Below are positions 35,401 through 46,280 of a stretch of DNA of 64,000 nt, in pieces. Numbering within the stretch: position 1 is the stretch's first letter; every line of letters begins with the position of its first letter. The translations under genes and the position numbers were made by a program. This DNA is from Epiperipatus broadwayi (taxonomy: Eukaryota; Onychophora; Udeonychophora; Euonychophora; Peripatidae). Location of the stretch: NCBI GenBank assembly GCA_028023455.1, contig JAQFVV010006644.1, forward strand, positions 1 through 64,000. The letters run 5' to 3'. The notes under the pieces were generated by a model. The model was not told where the DNA came from and searched no databases. It saw only the letters and a program-made list of their open reading frames with translations.

Positions 35401-35942
35401 AAGCACCTCGCACATGTTCCTATCTCATCAAGCACATTATCGTAATGCTATTAGCCCAAGGATTAGAATATATCCCTTTGCTTTAAAACCTTTTGTCATT
35501 TATTGAAATTAATGCCAATAATTATTTAATACGCATCTCTGTCTCATATAAGCAGACAGTGGCATTATATATATAATTTATATGAATAAATTTTGTGAAA
35601 TTATTTAAAACTAAATTTGAACTCTTATTTTATTTGATTCCTATCACTGTCTCGGTCTATATATATATTTTCTGCATTTCTTTTGTAAATCCATAGACGT
35701 TAATTAGCCACTCAAACTTCTTTTAGTATAGTCTTTTGTTTCTCCCTGACCACCAGGCACCGGTCAAAGGTTATACTAGTAGTGGCATCAGATGCGTTGT
35801 CACGTAGATGGTGCTGTGAAATTTGGACTTTAGATTCGAACTTAGTATATCTAGAAGGCAACCCCTCCTAGAATGTTCAGTTTCGTGTCTGGGGTTTGAA
35901 TTCTGCAGTGTGTTAGCGAGATAGACGATTCTGACTGTTACA
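32465..35942 (+). mobile_element. Solo LTR related to the 1-8939 element (3.48 kb)
   Basis: It starts TGAAACAGTAAGG...CGTTTCACC and ends GACTGTTACA, and is flanked by ATAT on both sides (32,461-32,464 and 35,943-35,946). The start matches the first element's LTR start (TGAAACGATAAC...TCGTTTCACC); the end matches its U5 end. U3 has two CCAAT boxes and a TATA box in this orientation. GCTGCTGCTG near 34,180 and CATCAGATGCG near 35,788 correspond to blocks in the 16.3 kb copy at comparable distances. No coding region is convincing; the 65-codon frame at 34,913-35,110 is within R-U5. Being solo, it probably arose by LTR-LTR recombination. Confidence 0.82.
33476..33664 (+). promoter_or_regulatory. 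LTR core promoter: two CCAAT boxes and TATA box
   Basis: CCAAT is at 33,476-33,480 (in AGCCAATCAG) and 33,516-33,520 (in AACCAATCAC); TATAAAAA is at 33,657-33,664. The spacing is plausible for RNA polymerase II, with transcription expected near 33,685-33,690. The first CCAAT context is conserved in the U3 fragment at 20,151. A donor-like CTC|GTAAGA follows at about 33,706. Confidence 0.55.
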
Positions 35943-35946
35943 ATAT

Positions 35947-36636
35947 AATATTGGGTTGTTGTGAAGTGGGCAAAAGAAATGAATGAATGCTGTTACTATT
36001 TAGTTTTTTCATCTGAATTGATGTAAAATGCATGTTAAAAAATTAGCATAGATTTTTAGGAAAGGCAAATCCTATTTGTACTATAAGAATTATATAAAAG
36101 TTATCCTAAAATGATTCAAAATTTAATCCATTTTACACTGGAAAAATATAAGTGAAGTAAACTATAACAGATTGCAATTAGACAAGAAATTAAAGTCTCT
36201 CAAAAAACAAAATGCTGCAGAAGAATAAAAAAAACATATGTGAATGTAATTGTCATTTTTATATTTCATGTTGGGCTGTCATTTTTATCTAATGAAAGTA
36301 GTCAGTTATCCAAATATCATAAAACTATTGTCTTAGTATCCTTTATAGTTGTTATCACTGGAATTATTTTATTTAATATTAAGTATATGTTTTATAGTGC
36401 ATGACAGTGTTATAATGCTGGTCATTTTCTCTCTCATGCACATCTTACAATATCCTCCAATCAAATCATTGTAGAAATAATATATAACAATGAGCAATAG
36501 CAGATTCAAACAATTGAAATACTTAAACAAAAGAAATACCATGAATTAAACTAAACAATATTTAATTGATTAAATAAAAGGATAACAGTAGTTAATAATT
36601 ACTATTTGCAATTTGCTTATGAATATAAATAAAGAG
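35947..36636. other. AT-rich intergenic sequence
   Basis: Nothing recognisable is seen between the solo LTR and the next TIR element. Confidence 0.5.
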
Positions 36637-37670
36637 TAGTTTTATAATAGCATGTTGAAACCACCTGAGGGCATTATTTCTATGATAACACACAAAAATA
36701 TGCTGTTTAGGTGGCCTCCACTATCAAACATTGTATTTCTAATGTGTAAGTCTAGAAATAGTCCATTGGACATGGTGGCTGTGTCTATTGCTATGCTAAT
36801 GCACAGAAACATGATGTTTAATCTGCCAAGAAGCTATCATGTCAGCTTACAGCTCAGATTTGCGTTATGCATTTTTGATGTGCGATCACATTTCACTTTT
36901 GGGTACAGTATTGTGTGAGGGACTGGAATTCCAAATGTCAAAACTATTTTAATATTCATTAAGACCTTCTCCCCCTCTATCTCCCATGTTTTATGAATGT
37001 CTACTAACAATTACAAGCATAGTCTCATGCTTCCGTATTCCAGATTTCCTGCTCAAAAAATTCGGCATGTAGATGCAAGCACAATTTTGATCAAATCATG
37101 CTCTAAGTCACGTTTCTGTGATAACAACTGTGAGATTAATAAAATGGCTGAAATAGTAAAGTTTCCAAATGTCAAAGTTCTCTGACTGCTGGAAGCGTTA
37201 TCAAACAAAAGAGCTTGAAGCTGCATGCGTGCTGTTCCTGAAGAGCCAAAAAAGTTGGTTTTAACTGCCATATATATTTGTTTTTGTAATTACCATAAAA
37301 AATTAGTCAATCTTCGAGTTGCATTCCGTTTTGTTAAGAATTGTACCCTCCCCCCCGTTTGACTTTTTGTTGTAAATGTTACCGTTCAATGGAAATTTAT
37401 TTATTTGTAATTTTAACAAAAAAAGAGTTGATTTTGTAGAATACCAAACCGAAAATATAAGTAATGAAAAGAATAAAAAGTAACTACTCTTTAAAATTAA
37501 TTTTGATTTATGTATTTTTTTGTTAAAAGTTGATTTGATATTACTTTTAAATGTGATCAACAAACCAAAAAAAAAAAAACTCTTGCCCCCCCTCCCGGCA
37601 ACATTATATTTATTTTTGTTTACAAACAAATCACGCCCTCAGGCGGTTTCAACACGCTATTATAAAACTA
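36637..37670. mobile_element. TA-flanked DNA element with 34-bp TIRs (1.03 kb)
   Basis: The left end reads TAGTTTTATAATAGC then RTGTTGAAACC and RCCTGAGGGC. The right end (37,635-37,670) is its inverted copy with two transition differences. TA at both outer edges suggests a TA duplication, as in Tc1/mariner-like elements. Inside are an 88-codon plus frame (36,652-36,918) that starts within the TIR, C-runs near 37,350 and 37,590, and AT-rich filler. No transposase DDE pattern is visible, so it is probably non-autonomous. Confidence 0.7.
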
Positions 37671-37781
37671 TCAAATAAAGCTACTGATTTAAAATGCACA
37701 CTCCACTAGTTTGAATTCCAAGATAAGTTTCAAAAATCAACACTAGAACAACCAAGCATTAAATAAAATCAAATAGCCATT

Positions 37782-40700
37782 GTTACAAAGTGTTTCAATT
37801 ATTTTGACCATTACAGTTTAAAAATTGCAATTTCTATCAAAAATTAAAAAAGTAAACACAAACTTTGTAGAATTATGACTCAATCAAAAAAGTCAAAATA
37901 CTTCTAGAAATCAAAATATCAAACATATTTTTAGTCAATGGCCCCCAAAATGTTAGTGCAATCATGTGACCAAAACAAAAAAATAGTTGAAATACCAGAG
38001 TATATTAATAATTAGACAATGATAGGAGGACAGGGCAAAAAAAAATGAGCAAAAATTGCATGATCAAAAAATCAAATTACTGCTGCAATAAAATATGAAA
38101 AAACAATATTTTGCATCTATTATTAGTAAAATGATAACAAAAATGTTAGCGTAATCTGTAACTAAAACAGAAAAAATTCAAAATATCAAACATTAATAAT
38201 TAAGAAATTATCAAAACAAAAAATAGCAAAAGTCATGTAATCAAAAGATTAAATTATTGCCACAATCAAATATGAAAAGTCAATATTTTGCAACTATTCT
38301 AATATAATTAACCAAAAGCCCCAATAAATTCACATAAAAGTGATTCTAACGCATTTTACTTTGAAAATATCAGTAATTATGTGTTCAATTAAACAGAATG
38401 GCAGATAAAAGAAAAATTTCATAAACTAACACAACCAGGAATGTACTTAAGCTAAAATAATATTATAATTAACTCCCAAAACTTAATAAATCCAGATAAA
38501 AAGATTCCAATTTATTATGCATAAACTAACACATTTTATTTTTAAAATATATTGGTAACCATGTGCTCAACTAAATGTAAAAATGGCAGCTGAAAGAAAA
38601 ATTGCATATACTAACATAAAAAGAAATGTGCTTAAGCCTTAAAATAAACACAATAGTGTTGATTTTTGACCAGCAAATGAACCACTTTTTATTCACAGTG
38701 AAGCATTTTACTTTTAAAATATAGGGCAGAACAAACACACGTTTGGTGATTAACCTAAAAACAGCAGTTAAAAAAATCATAAACTAAAGCATTTTAATTT
38801 TACAATTAAAAAAAGAAAATTAGTTTGTTTTTCTTACAAGAAAGTGAGTAATGTTGTGTGCCTCATTCTCATGTGTAGTTACAAACAAAAATGGAAATAA
38901 GAAAAAACTACATTTGACCTTGTGACATCATAGTAATCTCAAAGTAGCAAGGGTTCATGCTTGATCATATGGGCTCTTGTAATTTAAACTCATCTATAGA
39001 GCTATTTGTATGCTTTTCTACCTATTAACATCATAGTTACTTTTAAAATCAGGAAACATGGAAACAGATATTACCAAAAAACATTTACAGATTTACTTTC
39101 ATTTTTTAAAATTTCTAAATATGTAATTAATCTTGTTTGTTTGTCAATTAATTTTTTTTTAATGTTGTTTATTTCGTTTATTGTATCATTTCTTATTAAT
39201 TTGTAATTTTTTATATATAATAAAACTGTAAATGGTTTTTTTAAATATGTTTTTCTTGTTCATTTGTTGATTGAAAAAGTAACTTTGATGTTAATACATA
39301 CAGATTATATACATAGCTATATAAATGGGTTTAAATTTCAAGAGGCTGTAAGAAAATAGTGTATCATGTGCTCATAAGGGAATCCAGCTGCTTTGAGCTG
39401 ACTATGATATAAAAAAATCAAATGTGAACATAGCTAGCTTTTGCTCATCTCCATTTTTGTTCATAATGATTTGTGAAAATAAGGCACACAATATTACTCA
39501 CTTTTTGGTAAGAAAAAAATGATTTTTTTTGTTAATTATAAAATTAAATTGCTTTAGTTTATGAAATTTTTCTTTTAATTGCCATTCTTATGGTAACCCT
39601 CAACATATGTTCTTATTCTACCCCTTATTTAAAAATAAAATGCTTTATGAGAATACATTTTAACTAAAAGCAGTTCATTTTCTATTCAAAAATCAACACT
39701 ATTGTGTTTATTTTAAGACTTAAGCACATTTTTTTTGTGTTAGTTTATGCAATCTGTCTTTTGGCTTTCATTCATTATCATCATATTTTAAAAGTAAAAT
39801 GAATTAGTTAACATACAACAAATTCGATTTTTTTTATGTGCAGTTATGGTTTTTTTTTTTTAGCTAATTATAAAATTATTTTAGCTTAAGCAAATTTCTT
39901 CTTATGTTAGATAGACAAAATTTTTTTAGCTGCCATTCCTAAGATTTTTTCATCCATATAGTTATCACCATATTTTAAACCTAAAATGTAATCATTTACA
40001 CGCAATAAATTGAAATCTTTTTTATGTGAATTTATGCTTTTATTTGAATAATAATAATAATATTAGAATAATTGCAAAATATTGTCTTTTCATATTTGAT
40101 TGTATCAATAATTTGATCACTTGGCACCTTGATCCTTTCTAACTACCACCACTTCATTTTCTAATTATTATTATGTTTGATACTTTGATTTTTTAATATT
40201 TTAATAAAATGATTACACTAACATTTTTGTGCCATTTACTAATAATAGTTGCAAAATATTTTTATTTTTATATATATTTGATTGCAGCAGTAATTTTATC
40301 TTTTAGTCGAGTAATTTTTGCTATTGTTTTAATCCCCCAGTCATTTTCTAATTATTAATATGTGAAAAACAAAGAGCTTTGCTAATTACTCAACAAGCTT
40401 TGTGATAAATGCTTAGCAAGAGAAAGCATTTAAAATATCTCTATCAGAAACCACATCCAAACCCCATCAGTGAGGCACTAGGGTAATTTCAGACACTAGA
40501 TCTAAAAATACCAGCCCAAAGCCAGCATTTATCTAACAGTTAACCATTGAGTAGAAAATGTGAAATTCTCAGACACTTAAATGTCTTCAAGCCCAGCTAT
40601 CTAACTCAAATAGCTATATGAGGCTAAGAGATCTTCAGCCAAACCATATATTAGTAGTCTTTGCAATATAACATCAAAGCCAAGACTATAAATAGTCAAT

Positions 40701-41046
40701 AAAAATAGAGTCATATATAAAAATTGGGTCATGTGATATATGGCTCTATTTTTTATTTTTTATTGGTTAATATGGATACCTTGATTTCTTTCTAATTATT
40801 AATATGTTTGATATTTTGATTTTGTTTTCTATAATTTGACTTTTTTGTCACATGATTATGTTGTCAGACTTTTGGGGGTCATTTTCTAATTACTAATATG
40901 CTTGATATTTTGATTTCTAGACTTATTTGGGTTTTTTTAATTGAGCATGTTTCTACAAAAGTTGCATGGTTATTTTTTTAATTTTGATGGAAATTGAGGT
41001 GTTTTTTTTTACATGTAATGGTCAAAATGATTAGAACACTTTGTAA
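37782..41046. mobile_element. 3.3 kb foldback structure with tandem-repeat arms
   Basis: The left arm (about 37,782-39,015) is the diverged reverse complement of the right arm (about 39,315-41,046). Shared blocks include TTAAAATAAACACAATAGTG and AAAGTGAGTAATRTTGTGTGCC. Inside the left arm, motifs recur at about 180-200 base steps, for example ATATGAAAA-CAATATTTTGCA at about 38,091 and 38,269, and CATAAACTAACACA at about 38,422 and 38,520. The right arm has extra sequence at about 40,370-40,740. Arms made of direct repeats are the hallmark of foldback elements. I see no transposase. Short ORFs at 38,571-38,780 and 39,006-39,206 look like chance. Confidence 0.65.
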
Positions 41047-41410
41047 AATCGGCAACTGATATTATCTGACTTTCTTTAGTATTTGATTGAGTCAGTGATG
41101 GTTTTGGGACTCCTCTTAGAAATCAAAATGACAATATTGATACCAAATAATATATACACACACACAAATTTTAATTAAAAATGATTACCAAAATAATGCT
41201 ACAACAATAATTAATAATCATTCATATAGACTTTGATAAAAAGGGCTAAACTTGAATATTAATATTAAAGCTATTCTTAAGCAAATAATTAAATAGACTA
41301 ATAATTGTAAAAATATTAATCTATGTATTATTATAATAGATAATCAGTTATTTTAAAAAGTATAATGAAATTATGATTGCAAATCTTGTTTGTGTTTATA
41401 AATTTTCTAT

Positions 41411-42598
41411 TATAAAAAGTTTATTATAAGATATATAAAATATCTATATATACAACAAAAAACATGAAAATAACAAATTTTCAATAAAAAAGCTTTTTTC
41501 GATACATATAATTTGTATCCTTTTCAATATGTCTACTCACGATTACCATAAAACATACATATAGCGAGATCTATTTATAATACAACCAACAAAAAACAAT
41601 TATTATCATCAATTATTTCATGAATACATACAATACAATATAAAAAATAAAAAATATAAAAATATATTCCTTCATTAATTATAGTATATTCATATATACT
41701 CAAAAAAAACACAAAAAACACACAAAACATTAAAATATTAACATCCTTCTTATTTATCTATCCAATCATCTAATTTTAGCCAATTATTAGTCAAATTAAT
41801 TGAACCCTTATAAATGTTCATACAATTATTACTATTATTTTTAATATAACTAGTTTCATATACTTTTCGCCTATTAACATTTTTCAAGTAATTTAATGCT
41901 AGTATATTTTTAGTACAATCTATTTTATGACCATATTCTAAATAATGTATAAACAAAGCAGATTTATCATCTCTCCTATTTATTGCAGCGTTATGTTCTT
42001 TAGCTCTTATTAAATAAATAAATAAATAAATAGGAGAGATGATAAATCTGCTTTGTTTATACATTATTTAGAATATGGTCATAAAATAGATTGTAGTAAA
42101 AATATACTAGCATTAAATTACTTGAAAAATGTTAATAGGTGAAAAGTATATGAAACTAGTTATATTAAAAATAATAGTAATAATTGTATGAACATTTATA
42201 AGGGTTCAATTAATTTGACTAATAATTGGCTAAAATTAGATGATTGGATAGATAAATAAGAAGGATGTTAATATTTTAATGTTTTGTGTGTTTTTTTGTG
42301 TGCTTTTGAGTATATATGAATATACTATAATTAATGAAGGAATATATTTTTATATTTTTTATTTTTTTATATTGTATTATATGTATTCATGAAATAATTG
42401 ATGATAATAATTGTTTTTTGTTGGTTGTATTATAAATAGATGTCGCTATATGTATGTTTTACGGTAATCGTGAGTAGACATATTGAAAAGGATACAAATT
42501 ATATGTATCGAAAAAAGCTTTTTTATTGAAAATTTGTTATTTTCATGTTTTTTGTTGTATATATAGATATTTTATATATCTTATAATAAACTTTTTAT
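41411..42598. mobile_element. Two Penelope-like 3' ends in head-to-head palindrome
   Basis: The left arm 41,411-41,984 and right arm 42,027-42,598 are near-perfect inverted copies (about 98% by eye), with a 42-base spacer containing a TAAA run. Each arm carries the same C-terminal coding piece and 3' untranslated region, with 3' ends facing outwards. The left copy extends slightly further 5' than the right. Confidence 0.85.
41750..42010 (-). pseudogene. Penelope-like element C-terminal fragment (left arm)
   Basis: The frame is readable from AKEHNAAINRRDDKSALFIHYLEYGHKIDC to NNWLKLDDWIDK. It matches the end of the Penelope-like endonuclease region: R-x-H, then SAL..H...GH.ID, a stretch rich in Leu and Asn, RRKVYET.YIK as the RExxxI-like Glu segment, and a final NxW. 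The GIY-YIG signature strands lie upstream and are missing. The mirrored copy in the right arm (42,031-42,259, plus strand) has a TGA where this one has CGA (in VNRRKV), a CpG-to-TpG change. It is a different family from the copy at 22.0 kb. Confidence 0.65.
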
Positions 42599-43700
42599 AT
42601 TTTAAAATAACAACATAAAGAAGTATTTTTATATTCTTTTTATATGGATTAAATTTTCTAATGAAAATAAATTATTTACCAGAATACAAATTATTTGATA
42701 ACTTAAACAGTCAGTCCTAATTTATAGACTTTTTTTCTTTATTTATATTTTTGTATTTAATTTAGTTTAATGATGAACACAATATTTCAGAATATAATAA
42801 TGAATATTTTATGTGATATTTTCTTACTTAATGACTTTTAATTAATATAAATTTATTAATGCTTTCAATTTCAAAATACATACTTCTAATTCTTGTTATA
42901 ATAGTATATACTCTTATAGAGAAGGCTGTTTTTGCATTACATCTAATAGGTTTGAAGACAAGCAATATTTTAAAATTTACATGTTAATCTTTGCATCATA
43001 TCCAATGGATTACTTTTAAGACGAACAGCATTTTAAAATTCTTAGACGAATGTGTGGGATATCATGCCTGTAATGTGCAGCACAACAAGATTCTTGCATC
43101 ACAACATTTATCTGACCCACTGCATAAATATTGCTGGTTTTAATTTCTTTTCTCCTCCAAAACGTTTCTCCTATTAACAGCACAAAAATCCAATCCTAAC
43201 AGAATTCAAACAATTTAGCTGCCAATTTTCTTTTTCTAATCTTTAATAATTGTTTATGAAAATAAAACGTTTGTTTTATTGTTTATGAAATGTATAATAA
43301 AATTTTAATAACAACAAAGATTAATTAATTTAATATAAAGAGATAATTTAATTGAAATACAAAACCAAACCTATTTGCAAAAAGATATTTTCAAATCTAA
43401 AGTATAAATAAATAAAAGGAAACAAGTTAAAATAATAATTTGTTTATGTTTAATCTTACAAAATAATTATAAATATATTAATGTATTTTATTTTAAAAAT
43501 AGAAAGCTTTATAAAGATATAAATTAAAATAGATCAATATAATGCATTTTCTCTATTATTATTATTACAATGTATTATTTACTCATCATCATCATAGCTT
43601 GAGAACAGGTTGTCTTTTTTACGGAAAAAAACTCTTTTATCATGAACTTTTACTAATGTAATTAAATAATTAATTCTACTTCACATATAGCTAAGTAATG
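42599..43700. other. AT-rich intergenic sequence
   Basis: Two imperfect related stretches occur near 42,930 and 42,990 (TTTGCAT-ACATCTAATAGG / TTTGCATCATATCCAATGG, each followed by AAGAC..GCA.TATTTTAAAAT). No gene is recognised. Confidence 0.45.
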
Positions 43701-43781
43701 TTTATATTGCGCTGGTGGGAACCAGACTCCTGAAAGCGCTTAGACTTTATATTTTCGTTTTTTTGTTGGAGCGCAATATAA
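43701..43781. repeat. Small hairpin with 13-bp inverted ends
   Basis: TTTATATTGCGCT at the left is matched by AGCGCAATATAAA at the right, 81 bases in all. Further out, AAGTAATGT / ACATTACTT also pair. It may be a tiny MITE. Confidence 0.45.
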
Positions 43782-46230
43782 AAATTAACTTATACTGTAC
43801 ATTACTTTTCTCAGTTTACTTCTCATGTCAATCAACTTTTTTAAATATGTAGAATGATCACAACATAAGATATATATGGTTCATTTTTCTGAGAAGAAGC
43901 TAAATTCCATCCATCACTATTATTTGTCAAAAAACCTTGCGATTTATGATTAGATTAGACAAATTTTTTCCTATCCTAATTTGACAATGTTTGATTGCAT
44001 CTAAGATTTGAGCAAACATCAAATAATCTCCAAATTTAATAGGATTGATGTTCTAGCACCAAATACATATATGTTTTTCAGAATGGCCAGAAATAACACT
44101 TCTGGTAGTTTTATAATTGTAGCACAAATTTTTAAATAAATAACATCTTCATACATATGCATCACTGGTATGCTGATTTTTATGACCAAAAATTCATTCA
44201 GATCAGATCCAGTAAGCATTTTATTTTATTTTCCATGAAGAAACTTTTAAGATCACAAACTAAATTAAAATTCCAAACTTTATTCATGATTTTATTAATG
44301 ACAAATGTCGTAAGACATCAAATCATTTTTTACATCAACTTCCTCGATTCAGAGATGATTTTTACCTAGTATATTAATAACATTCAAATAATCAAAACTA
44401 TAATGAGTGAATATTCAAGCAAAGAATGAATTTGATATCACTTCATTTTCTTTTCTATGTATTGTTCCCACATACTTTTTTTACCACGATTAAAATCATA
44501 TATATGAATTATCCATTTTCTTTCCATATGAATCTTATTTTCCTTGTCTATTAATTTTATTTTTTTATATAAATCGCATTACCACAAAAATTTAATATAG
44601 AACAAAATATTTTTTCCATAAATTTTCTAACTAACTCAATATGAAAACAATTTTAGATTTTGTTTCTTTATTGCTTGACAAAGTGAATTATTTTCCATCT
44701 GTGATATGCCAATAATACTATCATTGTTTATAATTTTCTTTAAGTTTTATGTCACATTTTATAGTTAATTTGACAATCATAATAATATACAAATAAATTT
44801 CAGATTCTTTCACATTAATTTTTTATTTGCTAATCATTACTATTTTTTATTAGATCATCCACAGTTTCTTGTTCAAGTTTAAAATCTTTAACCATTTTTT
44901 CATGTATTTTTGGATCTGGAATTTTATCATTTTTATTTATACAGTTTCACTTTATTGTTATTTTATTTCTTTAAGGTTTTTTTAATTAATCTTCCACAAT
45001 ATTTCTACATTCTTTCCATAATTTTATCCTTTTTTTATTTTCTTTTAAAGTAGTATTTCCCTTTTTTTAAATTCTTTGTTTCTTGATTATTTTAAGCATT
45101 ACATTCATTATTTTGAATATTTCTGAATTTTTTTCTCATATTCATGAACAACTACAATATAATAAATTATATAATTCTGATTTATAATTAGAGTTAATAT
45201 TCTCAATTAATATTTTAGACCAGTGTTATCTGTTAATGAAGATCAATCCAATTTGTATATGTATATATAATAAAGAATAGAAATGAGGAGATAATATCCA
45301 TGTAAATAGAGATAACCTTTAATCTTTTGATTTTTATTCTTTATTTTAATAACAATTCATGGAAATATTTAATACAATATAAATAGTGAATAATAGACAA
45401 ATACATAATTTAATAGTAAACTCTATAGTAACCATTTTCAAACAAAAAGAAAATATCTAAAAAATGTACTGAAGATACTGTTGGATTCATTTACAGAAAA
45501 AAATGTTGACCTTTCATATTTGAAATAAAATATCAGCGTTCATTAATGTAAGAGGATATTTTTCAAGAATACTTACATTTGATATATATATATATTGTAA
45601 CCATATATTTTAGTATAAAATATATTAATTGATGTAACTAGTATAAAAATTTCTCTTTCTTCTTTTGGTGATTTGATTGGCTTGATTTGCACTTTGAACA
45701 GATTACTTTCTTATATTGTTTTAATAAATTTAAATTTGCTTCGTTCCATATACTAACTCATATCAAAACGTTTAACTTTTAAAAAATTTGACAACACATT
45801 AAAATTTGGTAAAATATTATTAAAATAATATTTTATTTTTATTTGTTTAAAATGATCTTAAATTATTATTTTCATTGAATTAAAAAACCATTTGTTCAAT
45901 TAAAATTAATTATTAAAAATAAATACAGTAATTACGTATGCGTCTCAATGTAATAAAAGAAAAGAGCGCGAATTTAAGAGGAGATCGTCTGTTAGTTTGC
46001 TTTTGGGGGGAGAAAGAAAAGAAAATGGTAAAGGCAAATGGTGTAAATTTGATAAGCTTATTTTAAAATAGTTAATAAGTAAACGGATTACCACAAAATT
46101 TGCTATAAACGTAAAAATAACCTAGTGGTATTTAATTAAGATGAATTGCTAAATTTAAAAAGTCTGTTCAAGTCGGCTGGCCAAGTGGATCAAATCACCG
46201 GTAACAATTTTCCAATATTACATTTTTAAA
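43782..46230. other. AT-rich stretch; putative gene upstream region at its end
   Basis: From 44,400 to 45,120 the minus strand is purine-rich and gives broken peptide-like stretches (for example PDPKIHEKMVKDFKLEQ), possibly decayed coding sequence, but I cannot name it. From about 45,930 to 46,230 the sequence is less AT-rich and unrepeated, with GAGCGCGAA near 45,964, as might be expected upstream of a first exon. Confidence 0.3.
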
Positions 46231-46274
46231 ATGTCGGAGCTTCCCAGTTTAAAAGAATTAATTGCAAGAGTTTG
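46231..46274 (+). CDS. Candidate first coding exon of a host gene
   Basis: The 44-base exon encodes MSELPSLKELIARV and two bases of the next codon, and ends at a good donor G|GTATGT (46,275). The ATG is preceded by AAA at -3 to -1. The peptide has a normal amino-acid mix, unlike the AT-driven frames around it, and the preceding 300 bases are comparatively GC-richer and not repeated. I cannot identify the gene from 14 residues. No convincing second exon is seen downstream in this window, so the next intron would be long. It could also be chance. Confidence 0.35.
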
Positions 46275-46280
46275 GTATGT

